Of a DNA stretch of 64,000 nucleotides, positions 48,354-61,565 are shown in pieces. This DNA is from Nageia nagi (Eukaryota; Pinophyta). Numbering within the stretch: the first letter of the stretch is position 1; every line of letters starts with the position of its first letter. Where the stretch lies: contig JBITNC010000001.1 of assembly GCA_050084985.1 (NCBI GenBank), positions 16,120,001 through 16,184,000 on the forward strand, written 5' to 3'. The notes below the pieces were generated by a model. The model saw only the letters and a list, made by a program, of their open reading frames with translations, was not told the origin of the DNA and ran no database searches. A program made the translations under genes and the position numbers.

Positions 48354-49253
48354 TGTAAATGCTTCAAAACTCCTACACCTCAACCACTTAAAATACCTAT
48401 GATCAATTTCAAGGAGCTTGATACATTTCCATCTAATTTTCCTATGTGAGTATTTGACAAAATGACAAAGATAGAGTTTAGAGTATGTCCTTTTAAGTTC
48501 AATGTTGAAAGAAGCTATCTAGAATTGAAAGGAAAGACAATATGTTATGGGAGGCTTCAAATCATAAGTCCTTGGGACCTTATGACCATTCAAGTGGAGT
48601 GAAACCCCAAGTCAACAAGGTTGTAAGCCTCCTTTGTCCTCAATCAAAAGGATGCTAGAAATGAATGATATGCCTATTGTGAAAGTATAATACTCAAGCA
48701 TAAACTATATACAAAGCTTATATGAGCAAACTTGAAAAGGATGTGTGTTAATAATGATAATGTATGATAAATAATGTTCAATATTTAAGTATCTATAAAG
48801 CTTTACCTAAAATGATCAAATGATGCAAATGACAAAGGTTAGAAGCCTAATAAAGACAAATATAAAGCCACATAGACTAATAAAGATGGATCTAAAGCCA
48901 AAAAGACTAATCAAAAAATAAATATGCTTCAAACCCTAAGGTTTAGACCTTAAAGGTCAAACCCTAGGTATGAAAACTAGCCAAAGTATGTCTATATGCC
49001 AAATAATGATAATTACGCAATATAAAAGGGGATATAAGTATTCAATATGGATTTATTTAAGATCTAAAACCTAAAATAACTCATGAAACCAAAGATCAAT
49101 ATCATAAGCTCTCTAAATAACCAAAAGATACCCAAATCCTTGAAGCATGGAGAAGCAATCCAAAGGCATGAAGATGGAGGCTCAAAGCTTGATGTAAATC
49201 CTTGAAAATGATGTCACTTGCTTGGAATGATTTGCAGATAAGTATAGTAATTG
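48354..49253 (-). repeat. Inverted LTR fragment B' (3' part of a long LTR)
   Basis: Reverse complement of 62479-63355. The terminal TTTACA on the minus strand is at 48354-48359. It carries the phrases AAACCCTAAGGTTTAGACC and ATCAAGCTTTGAG-like blocks shared in opposite sense with the other arm. The LTR's 5' part is missing at 49253. Confidence 0.8.
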
Positions 49254-50014
49254 ATGGCCATTAGTGATATATCATTTTTTTGTATGTCCATAGTTCGTAG
49301 ACATCATACTATATTTTTTATTTTTTTTACGTTGATAATAGTGTACAGACTGTAATGCACACTATTAATAGCATTGTAATAATCAAATAAATTACAAAAA
49401 TAAAAATAAAATATAAATTACATGTACCTTGCATAAGATATTAATTATTTTCAAGGTAAGAAATTGATGTCTTATGCAAAGAAGCATTTAATATGCATGT
49501 CATTGAATGCTTTTGGTTCTTCTCTGCCATCCATGGATGATAACTTATAATATCCTAATCTTGTTGCTTCAATGAAAACAAATGGGATTAACCAATTTGG
49601 TTCAAAATTTCCTTTCACTTCATCATTTCTATTATTTTATTAATGTTTTATTTCAACACTAAGTATCCTATTCTAAACTCCTTGGAAAAAACTTTGCCAT
49701 CAATTTTAACTTTGATCCCAGTTTCATCTTATAAATAGAGGGGTACCCCCCTCTCATGGTACTTATAGAAGCATGAAGATGCTATTCTTGTAGAGTTATA
49801 GGAATGCTCTTGTAGGAGCTTTGTAGAAGAATTCTTGAGAATTTGTAGGAGAGTTCTCTTGTGATAAGTAATAGAAGAGATGGTTCAAAGTGGATGTACT
49901 CCCAAAAGTCGGAGTAACCACTATACATTGTGTGTTCTCATTTGTGTGAATGATTTATTCTTAGTTTGATTTTTTGGAGAAGCTACAAGAGATATTGGTT
50001 TATGGAATCCTTCA
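49254..50014 (+). repeat. Copia-type LTR fragment
   Basis: Ends ATCCTTCA at ~50014 and has an ATAAATAGAGG box near 49733. Downstream parts (GTGGATGTACTCC, GAGTAACCACTATACATTG) resemble the U5 side of copia A's LTR. The start is not defined; 49254-49700 is unassigned. Confidence 0.4.
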
Positions 50015-50019
50015 ATTCC

Positions 50020-50307
50020 ATCAATAAGATGTTGCTTTGGGTCTTGATCACCATGAAACATCTCAAACTTGGGGACCTTATGATCGGGTGGCAGGGGATA
50101 ACTATTATCCAATATGGGTATGGTGAAGACACCATCATAATCTTCTTCTTTTTATTGGGATCTCTTACTATTCTCAAGTTTGGTTACCCTTGTAGCTAAG
50201 GTTGGATCTATAGCTGACTGCAAATTACTACCTGAACTCTGCATCGCATCCACCTTCTTGGCTAAGTCTTGCATTATTTTGGCCAATTTTGTTACAATTT
50301 GCTCCAT
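50020..50307 (-). pseudogene. Gypsy gag fragment on the minus strand
   Basis: Starts MEQIVTKLAKIMQDLAKK at 50307, then LATRVTKLENSKR, YPLPPDHKVPKFEMFHGDQ and DPKQHL, then the alignment stops at ~50020. Related to the gag at 37692 (PKFEMFSG, QHL) but on the other strand. A frameshift splits it near 50150. Confidence 0.7.
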
Positions 50308-51040
50308 TTTTCACATCATTGATAGTGCAAAAATAGTCTTTATATCTTGTTAATAGCATTAATTCTTCACAAAATCTCATCAATAGGGCAAGATGAATCG
50401 ATATAATCAAGTTCACCAAAATGTAGACTAAAAATAATGCATAAATAATAAATCAAAGCATTATTTTTTCTACAATATAATATCGAAGCATATGTCAAAA
50501 ATTTGGCATCATTACAAACATGATAAATGAAATATCTTTGTCAGATTTGCATCTATATGAAATAATAGGAATCATGCATCAATCATAACAATATACCATT
50601 AGAAAAGAATGTCTTTAAAATCCTTGGAGAAGCACATCAGTAACAACCTAAAATATGCATATCCAAAAGCAAAAATTGAAATGCATGAAATAAGATGAAG
50701 GGTATAGTAGATCTAAGAATGGGTGGTATTACAAAAAACCTTTGTTATTTGGATCAAATGATATTGGATGTTCTAATCCATTCCTTGAGCTCTCTATTCG
50801 TGGTCTATTATGTTGCTTTTGATATTCTTTAATAGCAATATTTTAATCCTATTTGATTCTTGGGATCATTGTATATTACAATGTTTGTGATGTCTTTCTT
50901 GATATTTGACACCTCTTACATTATACAACAATCCATTACATTGATTACATTACCTTGGTTATATTTTGAGCCTTTTAACAATAAATATTCCTTAATGCTA
51001 TAAAATTAATTATTTAATACTAGGAAATTTATTTTAAGAT
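50308..51040 (-). other. Non-coding DNA upstream of the minus-strand gag
   Basis: Position fits a 5' leader of the gag fragment. No motif is recognised beyond stops in all frames. Confidence 0.35.
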
Positions 51041-52074
51041 GTCTACACCTACCAAGCGTTAGACCATAGCATGTAGGCATATGATGCTTAAAAAAATGAT
51101 AATATCAAACATGATGATGTCTAAGTATGTTGATCACCAATAAATCATGTCGAGTCAAGAATCATATAACAAATACTTGTGATGCAAAAAGTTTGAATAT
51201 GCATCTAAGGTACCCTTGATAACCTCGAATTGTACCTATTAAGAAGTTGGAAAATTTTGATTAGTTTAAAATAGTGTGTGAATATCCTCCCCTTAAATGG
51301 GGAGGTGTGATGGATGATAAGATAGGATGCCCAATCATTTGACTGAATAGTAAGAAAATTATGAAAATAATGAAAGGTTGATAATGTGACACAAAGGCAA
51401 AGCATATCATTCGAGTGACTATAGGGTCATCTAAGAGATTAGGGTTTCACTAAATCATCTGAAAGACTTTGGGTCATCAGGATGATCTGAGTGGTGTTAA
51501 AACAAAAATAAAAATAAAAAATACACAAAGGGATTTTAACACAATCAGTTGGAAAACAACATACTCTAACCTTTGAGATTTGAAATATCCAAACATTACC
51601 AATAGAGAAGTAATAATAGTGGTGAGTGGTATTGGTGATAACTATACATGGAGGCTATAATATGGATATATGGAAACTATTGCATCAGGTCTAGGGGGAG
51701 GACCACCAGATGAAGAGTCATTTTCTAATAAGGTAGGTTGTTAGAACCCTTTGCCTTTTTCTTACTACTGCTAATAAAGAATGAATATGCTAATTGGCAT
51801 GGGATTATGTGAAGTTGTTAATTTGTTGGATGGTAGTTGAAAATAAACAACTCCATGGGGTTATTATAAACATGAATAGCACAAAAAATATGCATTATAA
51901 TTAGTACCATGCAACAACTAGGGTTTCCCTATGAATCATTGTACTGTAAAATAACTTATGATCCAAATGATCCTTTCCATGCCAATAGTCTAGAATAAAG
52001 CCCAACCAAATGGATAGAGCCCATTAATGATTGGATAGGATATAAGTGATAAAATTGAAGAAAATAAAACAATG
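51041..52074 (-). repeat. Inverted repeat arm A'
   Basis: Reverse complement, with divergence, of 54451-55467. Shared blocks include CACACCTCC, CTTCTTAATAGGTACAATT, TAGGGTTTCACTAAATCATC and TAGGGTTTCCCTATGAA (or their complements). Confidence 0.75.
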
Positions 52075-54450
52075 TTTATGGATATAAAACATACAATAGG
52101 GAAAAAATGGTACCCTTTTAGCTAAAACCTCCTAATAAAATAGATGCAATGCTAGGAAATAATGAATTTGGCTAGGGTTAACACTCATCACTTTGCTATT
52201 TTGATAGTTATGTGAGTAGTGAATATGCAAGGACACATCAAACATGAAAACCAACAAATAAGAGAAGCATAGGAACAACATAACCCATGACACCATTCAA
52301 ACATGAAAAATTACAACATGAGACTAGGAAAAAATGAGGGTATTATTGAACACAAAATCAAAACCTACTAACTTAACAATATATCAAATACTTTATGCAT
52401 GTATGAGTGTAAGAAATACATTTGTATAGGTAATTTGAGTGTGTGATATAGATGTAAAATTAAGAAAAATTGACATATATAGGGCTATGCTTATTTTTTA
52501 TGTTTGTGTTGACTGCAAATCGTCCCTCACATGGATGACCTGATTTAGGGGTTGTCCTAGTCAAGAATGATTAGACCAACCATCTGGGATACTGAACTAG
52601 TTATCCAAGGTCCAAAAGACTAGGGTTAGCCAATTACCCTTGATTAGGATGATTTTACCTTAAGTGGATACAATGATAAAAACATAAGATGAACTTGACA
52701 CAAAAAATAAACATGCAATGGAGGTGAACCAAACAACTAAGTTATACATGGAGACAACTAACATAGACATAAATAAATTTATACTAACTAATAAGACTAA
52801 TAAAACTCAAAATTTATGCTAGATGAAACTCCAACATAAGTTTCATCCATTATGGACCAAGTTACGAGGTGTATTAACCCAAGAAAATTGAAATTGATTA
52901 GAGGTAGTCAGGCTAGTTAGAGCAGTAAGGATACTCCTAATCATGGGAAACACCTTCTATATGATCATGCTGAAGGAGATGTTCAACCTAGAGAGATGCA
53001 AATTCCTACTTCTGAATGGGGAGATGACGATGATGCTAGAGGACATCTATGGGATCTTTAGACTCTTGATTAAGGGAGAAATGATTACCATCATATGATC
53101 TCAATTGGATCATATCAAGTTGCTATTTGTAGGAGTAGTACTCATTCCAAAGGTATTATGCTTGGAAATTGATCAAAGACTAAAACATAGAGGTAATTGG
53201 TGACAAAAATCATGTTGTTAACAATGTGCATCTACTATTTTTAGGTCATTAATTGCATACATCTTGATGAGTCAATAGTGGAAGTTGAAGGAACATTAGT
53301 GATTAGGGTAGCTAAGAAGTTTAGGATCATCAACTAACCTCTTGGAGATATTTCTAGGCCTTTTTTAAGGTGTGCTACTTTCTTGATTCTTCAATGGAGT
53401 TTTAGAGAGTTTTGGGGTTTTGGGATTGTAAAGATTTGAAGACCAAGAGTCACTCCAAATTTTTTGTAGTTTTGAAGTTTTTCTTCTTGTTTTAGGATAT
53501 TGCAGTAGTCTTGTAGGAGATGATATTGCCATTATTTTGATGGTATTTCTCTATATGCATGTAATATTGTAATATCCATAGACAATCAGAAGAGAAGGCT
53601 CCAATTCCATGTTAGATTATCCCACATTGGGTGAACTAGAGTAAATCATTATGTTGATATTGTTGTGTGTGATTGAGATTGTTAATTTATAAATTTACAT
53701 TGTGTAATTTTGAATTCATATGCAATTTTATGGATCTCATAAAGGTGAATTTGTTTTGAATATGTTAGGATATGAGTATGCTATAAGCATCCGATGATTA
53801 TAGATCATCATGATAGACATGATGGTGACTTTCCCATATGTGGGTGAGGGATATAGACACTAGGACCTCTAAAATAGAGGGGTTCTCATTGAGCCCCTCT
53901 ATAAGGATGGTTGACTCAGTAGACACAATACTATGGCAATATTGTTGATATCATCCTTTGTCTTGCTAGATTCGTTGAGATTGTGCTTCCCTTGGAGAAT
54001 GTTTAATATCATAATGCATATGGTAAAGGATCAAATAATATTTACATTGGGGTTAGCACTCCTAGAACAAACATACAAGTTGGTAGTGGTAGCTCGAGGT
54101 AAATGAGGAGTGAACACATCTCTACTGCTCTAGGTGTGGGCCTACAAACATATTTGATCAACAAGGTTGAATTCATCGCTAATGGTAGTGCATATGGATG
54201 ACTTGACTAGAGACATTCCACATATGGATAGATGGGAGCTCCCATATGCAATGCATTAGGAGCATGAGTAAGAGATACTAAGGCATCAATATGAGGGACA
54301 CATGGATTGGTACTGATAGATGTTGGTGGGGTTGCATCCCTAGGATGTCATATGGAAGCCATACCTTGGTGGGACACACTAGGATAAGGAGTATGTGTAG
54401 CTAGTACATACCAGATGGACCAAGCATATTTGAGGGAGACACATCAAACA
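52075..54450. other. 2.4 kb loop between inverted arms A' and A
   Basis: Decayed sequence. On the + strand at 52865-53100 a frame reads KLKLIRGSQAS, HLLYDHAEGDVQPREMQIP and EWGDDDDARGHLWDL between stops, which looks protein-derived but is not recognised. No RT, integrase or transposase motif is seen. Confidence 0.4.
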
Positions 54451-55467
54451 CCATGTGATTTTCTTTAGTTTTATCATTCATATCCTATCTAGTTATTAAC
54501 AAGCTTTGGTTTTTTAGCTAGTATTTATTCTAGACTATTAGTACAAAAAGGACTAATTAGGTCACAAATTATTTTACAATACAATAGTTCATAGGGAAAC
54601 CCTAGCTATTACGTGGTACTAGTTACTATGTAAATTATTTATGCTATTTATATTTATAAATAACCCTTTGGTATTATTTATTTTCAACTACTATCCAAAA
54701 AATTAACAAATTCACACAACCCATGGTAATTAACATATTCATTTCGAATTAGCAACAATAAGAAAAATGAAAAGGGGTTCTAGCAACATACCTTCTTAAA
54801 TGATGGATCATCATCTAGCGGTCCTTCCCCTAGGCCCAATGTGGTAGCTTCCATGTATATAAATTCTAGCTTCCATGCATCATTATCACCAATGCTACTC
54901 ACCACTATCATTGCTTCTCTATTAGTAACATCTAGATATTTCAGAGCTCAAAGATTAGAGAATTTCATTTTCTAACTCACTATATTAAAACCCCTTTTTA
55001 TTTTTTTCATTTTAATGCCACTTAGATTGTCTTGGAGACCCAAAGTCATCCAGATGATTTAGTGAAACCCTAGTTGCTCATATGACCCTGCAATCACCTG
55101 GATGATCTACTTTGCCTTTATGTAACATTATCAACCTTTCATTATTCCATCATTTTTTGGTCCATTCAATCAAATAGTCAGCATCATATATTTCCATCCA
55201 TCACACCTCCCAGTTTGAGGGGGAAAGCTTCACACACTAATTTAAATTAATCAATATTTTAGAACTTCTTAATAGGTACAATTTGAAATCATTAGGGGCA
55301 CCTCATATGCATAGTCAAAAAATTTCATCACAAGTGTTCACTAGAAAATTCTTGGCTTGACATGATTGATTGGATATCAACATACTTAGATGTCATCATG
55401 TTTTATATTATCACTTTTTTCAAGCATTGTATGCTTGCATGCTATGATCCAATGCCTAATAGGTATG
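54451..55467 (+). repeat. Inverted repeat arm A
   Basis: Partner of 51041-52074. Ends inside the first unit of the minisatellite that follows. Confidence 0.75.
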
Positions 55468-55870
55468 CAAGCCTATGATCCTTTAACCTTCACCTGCTAG
55501 GGAAAATAAGAGATCATTATCATACTTGTATGAGTGTTGTATACTTGTTTGTTATAGTCCAATGCTTGGTACCTATCTATGAGCCTATGATCATCATTCT
55601 TCAACTATTGGTAAAAAACAAAGATCATTTATAACTTTGTTCAAGTATCATATGCATGCATACTATGGTACAACACTTGGTAATTCTATGCAACTATGAT
55701 CATTCCCTTCAATTATTGAGGGAAAGCAAATTTAGGCACCCTTCAACTACTAGGGAAAATCAAAGATCATTTACTTTAATATTACCCTTTGATTGCTAAG
55801 GTAAAGTAGAGATCATTTACTTTCATGTTACCCTATGACTATTGGGGAAAAGTATAGATCATTTCTCTTT
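55421..55870 (+). repeat. 110 bp and 46 bp minisatellite block
   Basis: Three ~110 bp units start at 55421, 55531 and 55641 (core TATGATC, GGGAAAA, GATCATTTA). They are followed by three ~46 bp units (from ~55738, 55784, 55829) that resemble the second half of the long unit. Confidence 0.8.
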
Positions 55871-56015
55871 CTAAATTTAGATTATATTGGATTATATATA
55901 TTAAAATTTTACTTCATTATTTTATAGACTACTTGATCCATCTCATCAAATTTTATCACAAGTCATTAGCATGAGGTCCAAGTTTATCTTATACGATCTA
56001 TCATGTTTTGAAACC

Positions 56016-56418
56016 TGATATGATGCTATGAATATAAAAAGGGAAATATTATAGAAATGAAATAAATATTGATTTGAAACAAGAAAATGATAACTATCTA
56101 TTAGAAATAACAGAGCATGCACTAGTAAATAGAACATGAAATAACATCAATAAGCATATAAGGATAGGATTTTATTGAATAGTAATAGAATCATAAGTTG
56201 CTTCAAGGGGACTACCTCCTTACAACTCCAAAGGCAAAAAATAATATTCAAGACACCTTTATCCACACACTTATATCTATTTATAATAAACTAACCCTAA
56301 CCCTAATAGTAATGCAAAATCAAGCCTTGCCCTTACAATCACAATACTACAATATAGGATGATAATTTTATAAAATACTAATACTAACACTAAAATGTTA
56401 GGATGTGGGATCCTAACA
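56016..56418 (-). repeat. 3' LTR of the chromovirus
   Basis: 403 bp. Contains a short CTAACCCTAACCC run that looks telomere-like but is present in both LTRs. Confidence 0.88.
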
Positions 56419-56449
56419 TGCTACCCCTCTTAGGATGAAGCTTTTTCCT

Positions 56450-56880
56450 CAAATATTGATGTGTGGAAACTATTGTTGCAACTGATGAAGGATTTCCCAT
56501 GTTGCATCTTTTGGTGCCATGCCTTGCCACTGCATAAGGACTTCTATGATGGAGCAATTACAAAGTTGTTGTGAGTGTTGATCTAGAAATACCTTAGGTA
56601 CAATTGCCATTGATCCATCCTCTTCTAACTTAGGTAATTATGAACCCAAACATCTAATCCAACCACTTTCTTAAGACAAGAGACATGAAACACTAGGTGA
56701 ATTTTAGAAGAAGCAAGAAGATCTAATTTGTATGTAGCTAGGCCAATGCACTGTAACACCTTGAAAGGACCATAAAACTTTGGGGCCAATTTTTTACGGC
56801 CTTTTGTTTTTAAGGATTTTTGGCTTTAAGGTTGTAGTCACAGAAAGACCATGTCATATACTTGGAACCCCTTTCCACAT
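56450..56880 (-). pseudogene. Chromovirus integrase end and chromodomain
   Basis: [15 protein letters not shown]-like end of integrase, then [12 protein letters not shown] and a chromodomain with VLMQWQGMAPKDATWE. The W-x-G-x-x-P-x-DATWE pattern is diagnostic. Several stops. Confidence 0.75.
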
Positions 56881-57600
56881 ATTGTTGATTACCCTATTGT
56901 TTCATATAGTGTTGGGCTATTTGAAGTTTATCTTTGAGCACATGAATAATGTCATATTGAGTAACTAAATCTAAGTCAACTACTTGAACTTTACTAGTAC
57001 CTGCAATATATGAGGTGACTATTGGTGGAGCTTGACCATACACTACTTCATAGGGGCTCATCTTATTGGTAGAATGATAAGATGTATTATACCACCACTC
57101 AACCAAGGGAAGCCATTGTACCCAAGGCATAGGTTGTGCTAAAGTAAAACAAAATAAATATGTTTTCAAGCATTTGTTGATAATTTTAGTTTAACCATCA
57201 GTTTGTGGGTGATTGCTAAGCTCATATTTAGTTGGGTACCTTACAGTTTAAAAAGCTCTTACCAAAAATGACTTGTAAAAGTGGGATCATGATCACTGAT
57301 AATCATATTTGGCATGCCATGTAGTTTGAAAATTATATCCAAGAATAATTGTGCCATTATCATTGCTTTGTAGGGATGAGCTAAGGAACCAAAATGAGCA
57401 TATTCAGATAATCGATCAACCACCACTATAATAACTAATAACAATGAGATTTAGGAAGGCCTTGAATGAAATCCATTGAGATATCAATCCATGTATGGGT
57501 AGGTATGGGGAGAGGTTAAAGGAGTCCCGAAGTACCCGTTGTCTCACCCTTTTATCATTGACACACCTCACAAGCTACTACAAATTGCTTGATATCCAAT
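56881..57600 (-). pseudogene. Chromovirus integrase core
   Basis: VDRLSEYAHFGSLAHPY, FKLHGMPNMIISDHDPTF and WVQWLPLVEWWYNTSYHS, YEVVYGQAPP. The two Asp and the motif around the Glu region are partly kept, in separate frames. Confidence 0.85.
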
Positions 57601-57949
57601 TTCATACTTGTACAATAGAATGATTGTACTACTCGCTTATAGGTTTTCAAAAATAATTCATGTCCTAATGTAGGTGTGGAATGCAATTTAGCTAGTATTT
57701 TAGATTTATATTTTGAAGGATATGGTAACAAAATTCAACCTTTGAATCTCAAATTACCATCATGCCATGTATGGTGTGGCTTACTCATGAGGTCTTGAGT
57801 GATCTATTTTAGCAATTCTTGGGTGGAGTTATCCTTTGCCCACTCTTATTTAAATTTATCCAACCATTGAGGAATAGGAGATGAAAGAGCTTGCAATACT
57901 ACTTGATCTTCAAATTTTTTGTACAAAGCATCGATAACAACATTCTCCT

Positions 57950-58260
57950 TACCTTTATGATATGCTATCTCATAATCATACCCTAGTAGTTTGGTCAACC
58001 ATTTTTATTACTCAATCTTAGAAATGTGTTGCATAATGAAAAATTTCAAACTATGATGATCTATGAGGATGATGAAATGGTGACCAATGAGATATGGTCT
58101 CCAATGTTGAACTGCATGAATGATGGCAAGCATTTCTTTTTCATAAGTGGATTTGTCCAAATTTTTTCCAAAGAGTACTCTACTAGTGAATGCCAAGGGA
58201 TGTACCTCCTACATTAATAATACCCTGATTCCTACTCCATAAGCATCACATTCTATCATA
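57950..58260 (-). pseudogene. Chromovirus RNase H
   Basis: MAFTSRVLFGKNLDKSTYEKEMLAIIHAVQHWRPYL split here as SRVLFGKNLDKSTYEKEM and LAIIHAVQHWRPYLIG, then DHHSLKFF. The classical gypsy RNase H end. Confidence 0.85.
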
Positions 58261-58599
58261 AAGGTTTTAGAAAAATCAGGCATTACTAATACTAGGGTGG
58301 TACACATTGTCTCCTTAAGCTTAAGGAAAGCTACCTCAGCTTGAGGGGACCATTATAATGCATTATTTTTCAACAACATGGTTAGAGGTGCTACAATCTT
58401 ACCATAATCCTTCACAAATTTTCTATAATATTCTATCAACCCCAAGAATCTTCGAAGACTTTTCAAAGATGCAGGAATAGACCAATTCTACATGTCAATA
58501 ATCTTTTGTAGATCCACCTTAACTCCTTCTTCAGATATAACATGGCCTAAGTAATCAATTTCCCTTTTACTAAATGAACATTTTGATTTTTTACATATA

Positions 58600-59030
58600 G
58601 CTAGTGTTCCTTTAAAATTTGTAAGGTTTGGTCAACATGTGCCACATGTTCTTGTCATGTCTTACTATAGATCAAGATATCATCAAAGAAAACTAAAATG
58701 AACTTCCTAAGGAATGAATGAAACACCTAATTCATTAAACTTTGAAACATGGATGGAGCATTTGTGAGGCCAAAAGGCATGACCGAGAACTTATAATGGC
58801 CCTCATGAGTGTGAAATGCAATTTTTGGTATATCCTCCTCCTTGAGATGGATTTGGTGATACCCAGATTGCAAGTCTAGCTTGGAAAAATATCTTACCCC
58901 ATGAAATTCATCCAATAATTCATCAATGATCAGAATGGGAAATTTATCCTTGATTGTAATTTTGTTGAGGGCCCTAAAATCCACACACATATGCCAAGGA
59001 CCATCTTTCTTATGAAACAATATCATTAGA
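58600..59030 (-). pseudogene. Chromovirus RT
   Basis: [56 protein letters not shown] and [20 protein letters not shown] in a 99-codon open frame (58727-59026). The catalytic (F/Y)xDD segment is just downstream near 58650-58680 (DDILIF-like codons in another frame). Confidence 0.88.
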
Positions 59031-59379
59031 GAAGAATATGGGCTTATGCTAGGTCAGATTACTTCTACATCTAATAGTTCCTTAACCAATTTTTCAATTT
59101 CATTTTTCTATAAACAAGGATACCGATAAGGCTGAATGTTTGGTGGGTGACTTCTTGGCATCAACTGGATAGCATGATCATGTGATTGTTGGGGTGGTAA
59201 GCCCCTTGGTTTCTCAAAGGTGCTTGAATGCTTACTTAAGATGGGTTGTAGATCCTTAGGTTATTTGATTTTAGGTTTAGTGATTGATAAAGAGTATAAC
59301 TATGCCAGCATCCACACTATAATCTCCTAAGAGTATTCTCTTATTCATCTATTTTGAAGGTCATCTATAGCTCTACAAA

Positions 59380-59850
59380 ATTCCACTATACAATGCCCAA
59401 GGTCCTCAGCCATTGTACCCCCAAAACTATATCACATACCCTAAGTGGTAAATGTACATGTTGCTTTTCAAAATATAGTGGTCCATGCTTAGTTTGACAT
59501 TATGACATGTGCCTTTACATGCTATTTTTCCTCCATCACCAACCATAAATTCAAAATTATTTATAGGGTGAATGTAACAATCAGCAAACTTAGCCACTCA
59601 TGGATCAATGAAATTATGGATACTTACCAAATACAACAATATTATGAGAGGTTACTTTTTAAATAACCCTTTGATCTTCATAGTTTGAGGGGTGGTAATT
59701 CTTTCTAATGCATTATAAGAGATAACTGGGGCCTCCTCATCTAGAATTTCCTCTATGGCCTCTTCGGGTGCACTCTCATATTCCTCCTCACTAGGAGCAT
59801 TAACATCAAGAAAATATAACTTTTGTTGTGTACAATGATGACCATGAATA
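59380..59850 (-). pseudogene. Chromovirus protease region
   Basis: From CTQQKLYFLDVNAP through EEEYESAPEEAIEEILDEEA (acidic linker), NALERITTPQTMKIKGL, then IHNFIDP-like codons replacing the DSGxTHNFI protease site, and VQWLRTLG. Several stops. Confidence 0.7.
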
Positions 59851-60800
59851 AATTTTTCATCACAATTATATCACAAGCCTTTCTTTCGATGCTCTTGCAT
59901 TTCTTCCCATGTCAACTTCTTAGTTTGCATTGTGTGATTCGATGGTGGGGCACTTGTGTTATTAGAGGAATGGGAAATATTATGTGTTTTGGTGAATGGT
60001 GGTCTTGCATTTCATTGATGAGCACTGGCTTTATCTTCGATGAGCTTTGCCAAGGCAATAACATCCATCATAGTTTTGAGATTAAACATTTTGACCTCTA
60101 GTTTAATTTCTTCCTTTAAGCCAATGATAAAACAACTTATGAAAAATGCTTTTTCCAACCCCTCTATGTGATTTACAAATTTCTCAAACTAATTTTGGTA
60201 TTCTTTGTTTATTATAATTTGATGTAACTTGGTCAATGCCCTTGTGAAGTCTTCATAGTCACTAGGACCAAAATGGATCAATAATTATTGAGTTAATTCA
60301 TCCCATGAAGGAGTAGGATGTGTTTTGGAGTACCACGGGCACCATTAGAGAGCCTCATGGTCCAAATGAAAAGATGCCATGTGCACCTTCAAATCCTTTA
60401 GGATTTGGTTCAATGTGAAATACTATCCAACTTTAGAAATCTAGCCATTGGGATTATCTCCATCAAGTTGAGGAAAATCTAATTTGGTTATGCAGGGAAG
60501 AATGAAACCACCTTGTTGGCTTTGAAAGTTATGATGATACCCTTATGGATTTTTTGACTACCTTGATTGCTGTGAATTGGATGCATTGTTGGTATGATTG
60601 AGACTTAGTTGAACATTATCACATTTACTATCAAGGGTTTTTATTTGTGTCTATATTTATCAAATTTCTACTTTGAATGTACTAGTAAGTGTATTTGGCA
60701 TTTGTTAGATCATAGTTTGAAATATCATCATGCTGGGATCAGCTTGTGCTACTATTTGGGATCTTATTATAGGTACCATTTTTGAAAACTGTTATTTTTG
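59851..60800 (-). pseudogene. Chromovirus gag
   Basis: Read downward from ~60790: KLDFPQLDGDNPNG, YFTLNQILKDLKVHMASFHL, WDELTQ, LIHFGPSDYEDFTRALTKL, FEKFVNHIEGLEKAFFIS, IGLKEEIKLEVKMFNLKTM, and a CCHC-like NCDEKFIHGHHC. Interrupted by stops, many at Q or W positions. Confidence 0.8.
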
Positions 60801-61565
60801 AAGTTGATATTTTTGAAACTACTATTTTTAAAAATTGCTATATTTTAGAAAGTGCCCAAAAAAGTGTATGGGTGTAATATATCAAAACAATCAGCATGAG
60901 AATATGATCACAATGGGCTAGTCTCTAAATGATGATTTTTGAACCCTTAAATTTTTTTTAACATTTGTGGGTCTATCTACTTTTATCAAAAACTACTAAA
61001 ATGTTATAGATTTTTAGTTATTTTACTTTGAAGTTTTTGCTACCTCTAAATTATTATTTTGGTAGCTCTAAAAAACTACATGTTGTACAATCTACTTCTT
61101 GAATTAAGGTTTTTTTATGTGAAGGAATGATTCTAGGGTAAGGATTATCTGCTCTATATGCTTATCTAAACACCCCTCCTATCCAAATTTCATGAGGAAA
61201 GAAGCTATAAAGATGGCTTCTATGACAAGTAGCTTTCCAACAGCACTTGCTGGTGCACTATAGTTTACAGATGGTTGACATAGCTTCCTACCTAGTTTTT
61301 GTTTATAGCCTAGATAGTCTTTGATATACCTTTCGATACATGGAGTCCAATCCATGTAGGGTTATGTCTGAGGCCTAGGTATTGATGCAAAGTTTTTTGT
61401 ACCTCACTTCACACACACCTTCATGGACAAGTGTGCTTAGCCAAAAATGATAGATTCTCTTGGATATTTTAAAACCCTCGATATAGGGTTTCTAGCTTAG
61501 ACCTCTAAGAATTTTTTTTTATTTTCCTACAATATAATGGCCTTGGAAAGAGCTCTAATACTAGA

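Noticed and set aside
52865-53100. Possible transposase in the loop of the inner inverted repeat
   Set aside because: No DDE or hAT motif could be seen; kept only as unassigned loop sequence.
56290-56320. CTAACCCTAACCC looks like telomere repeat
   Set aside because: Only about two units, and the same run sits at the same place in both LTRs of the chromovirus, so it is LTR sequence.
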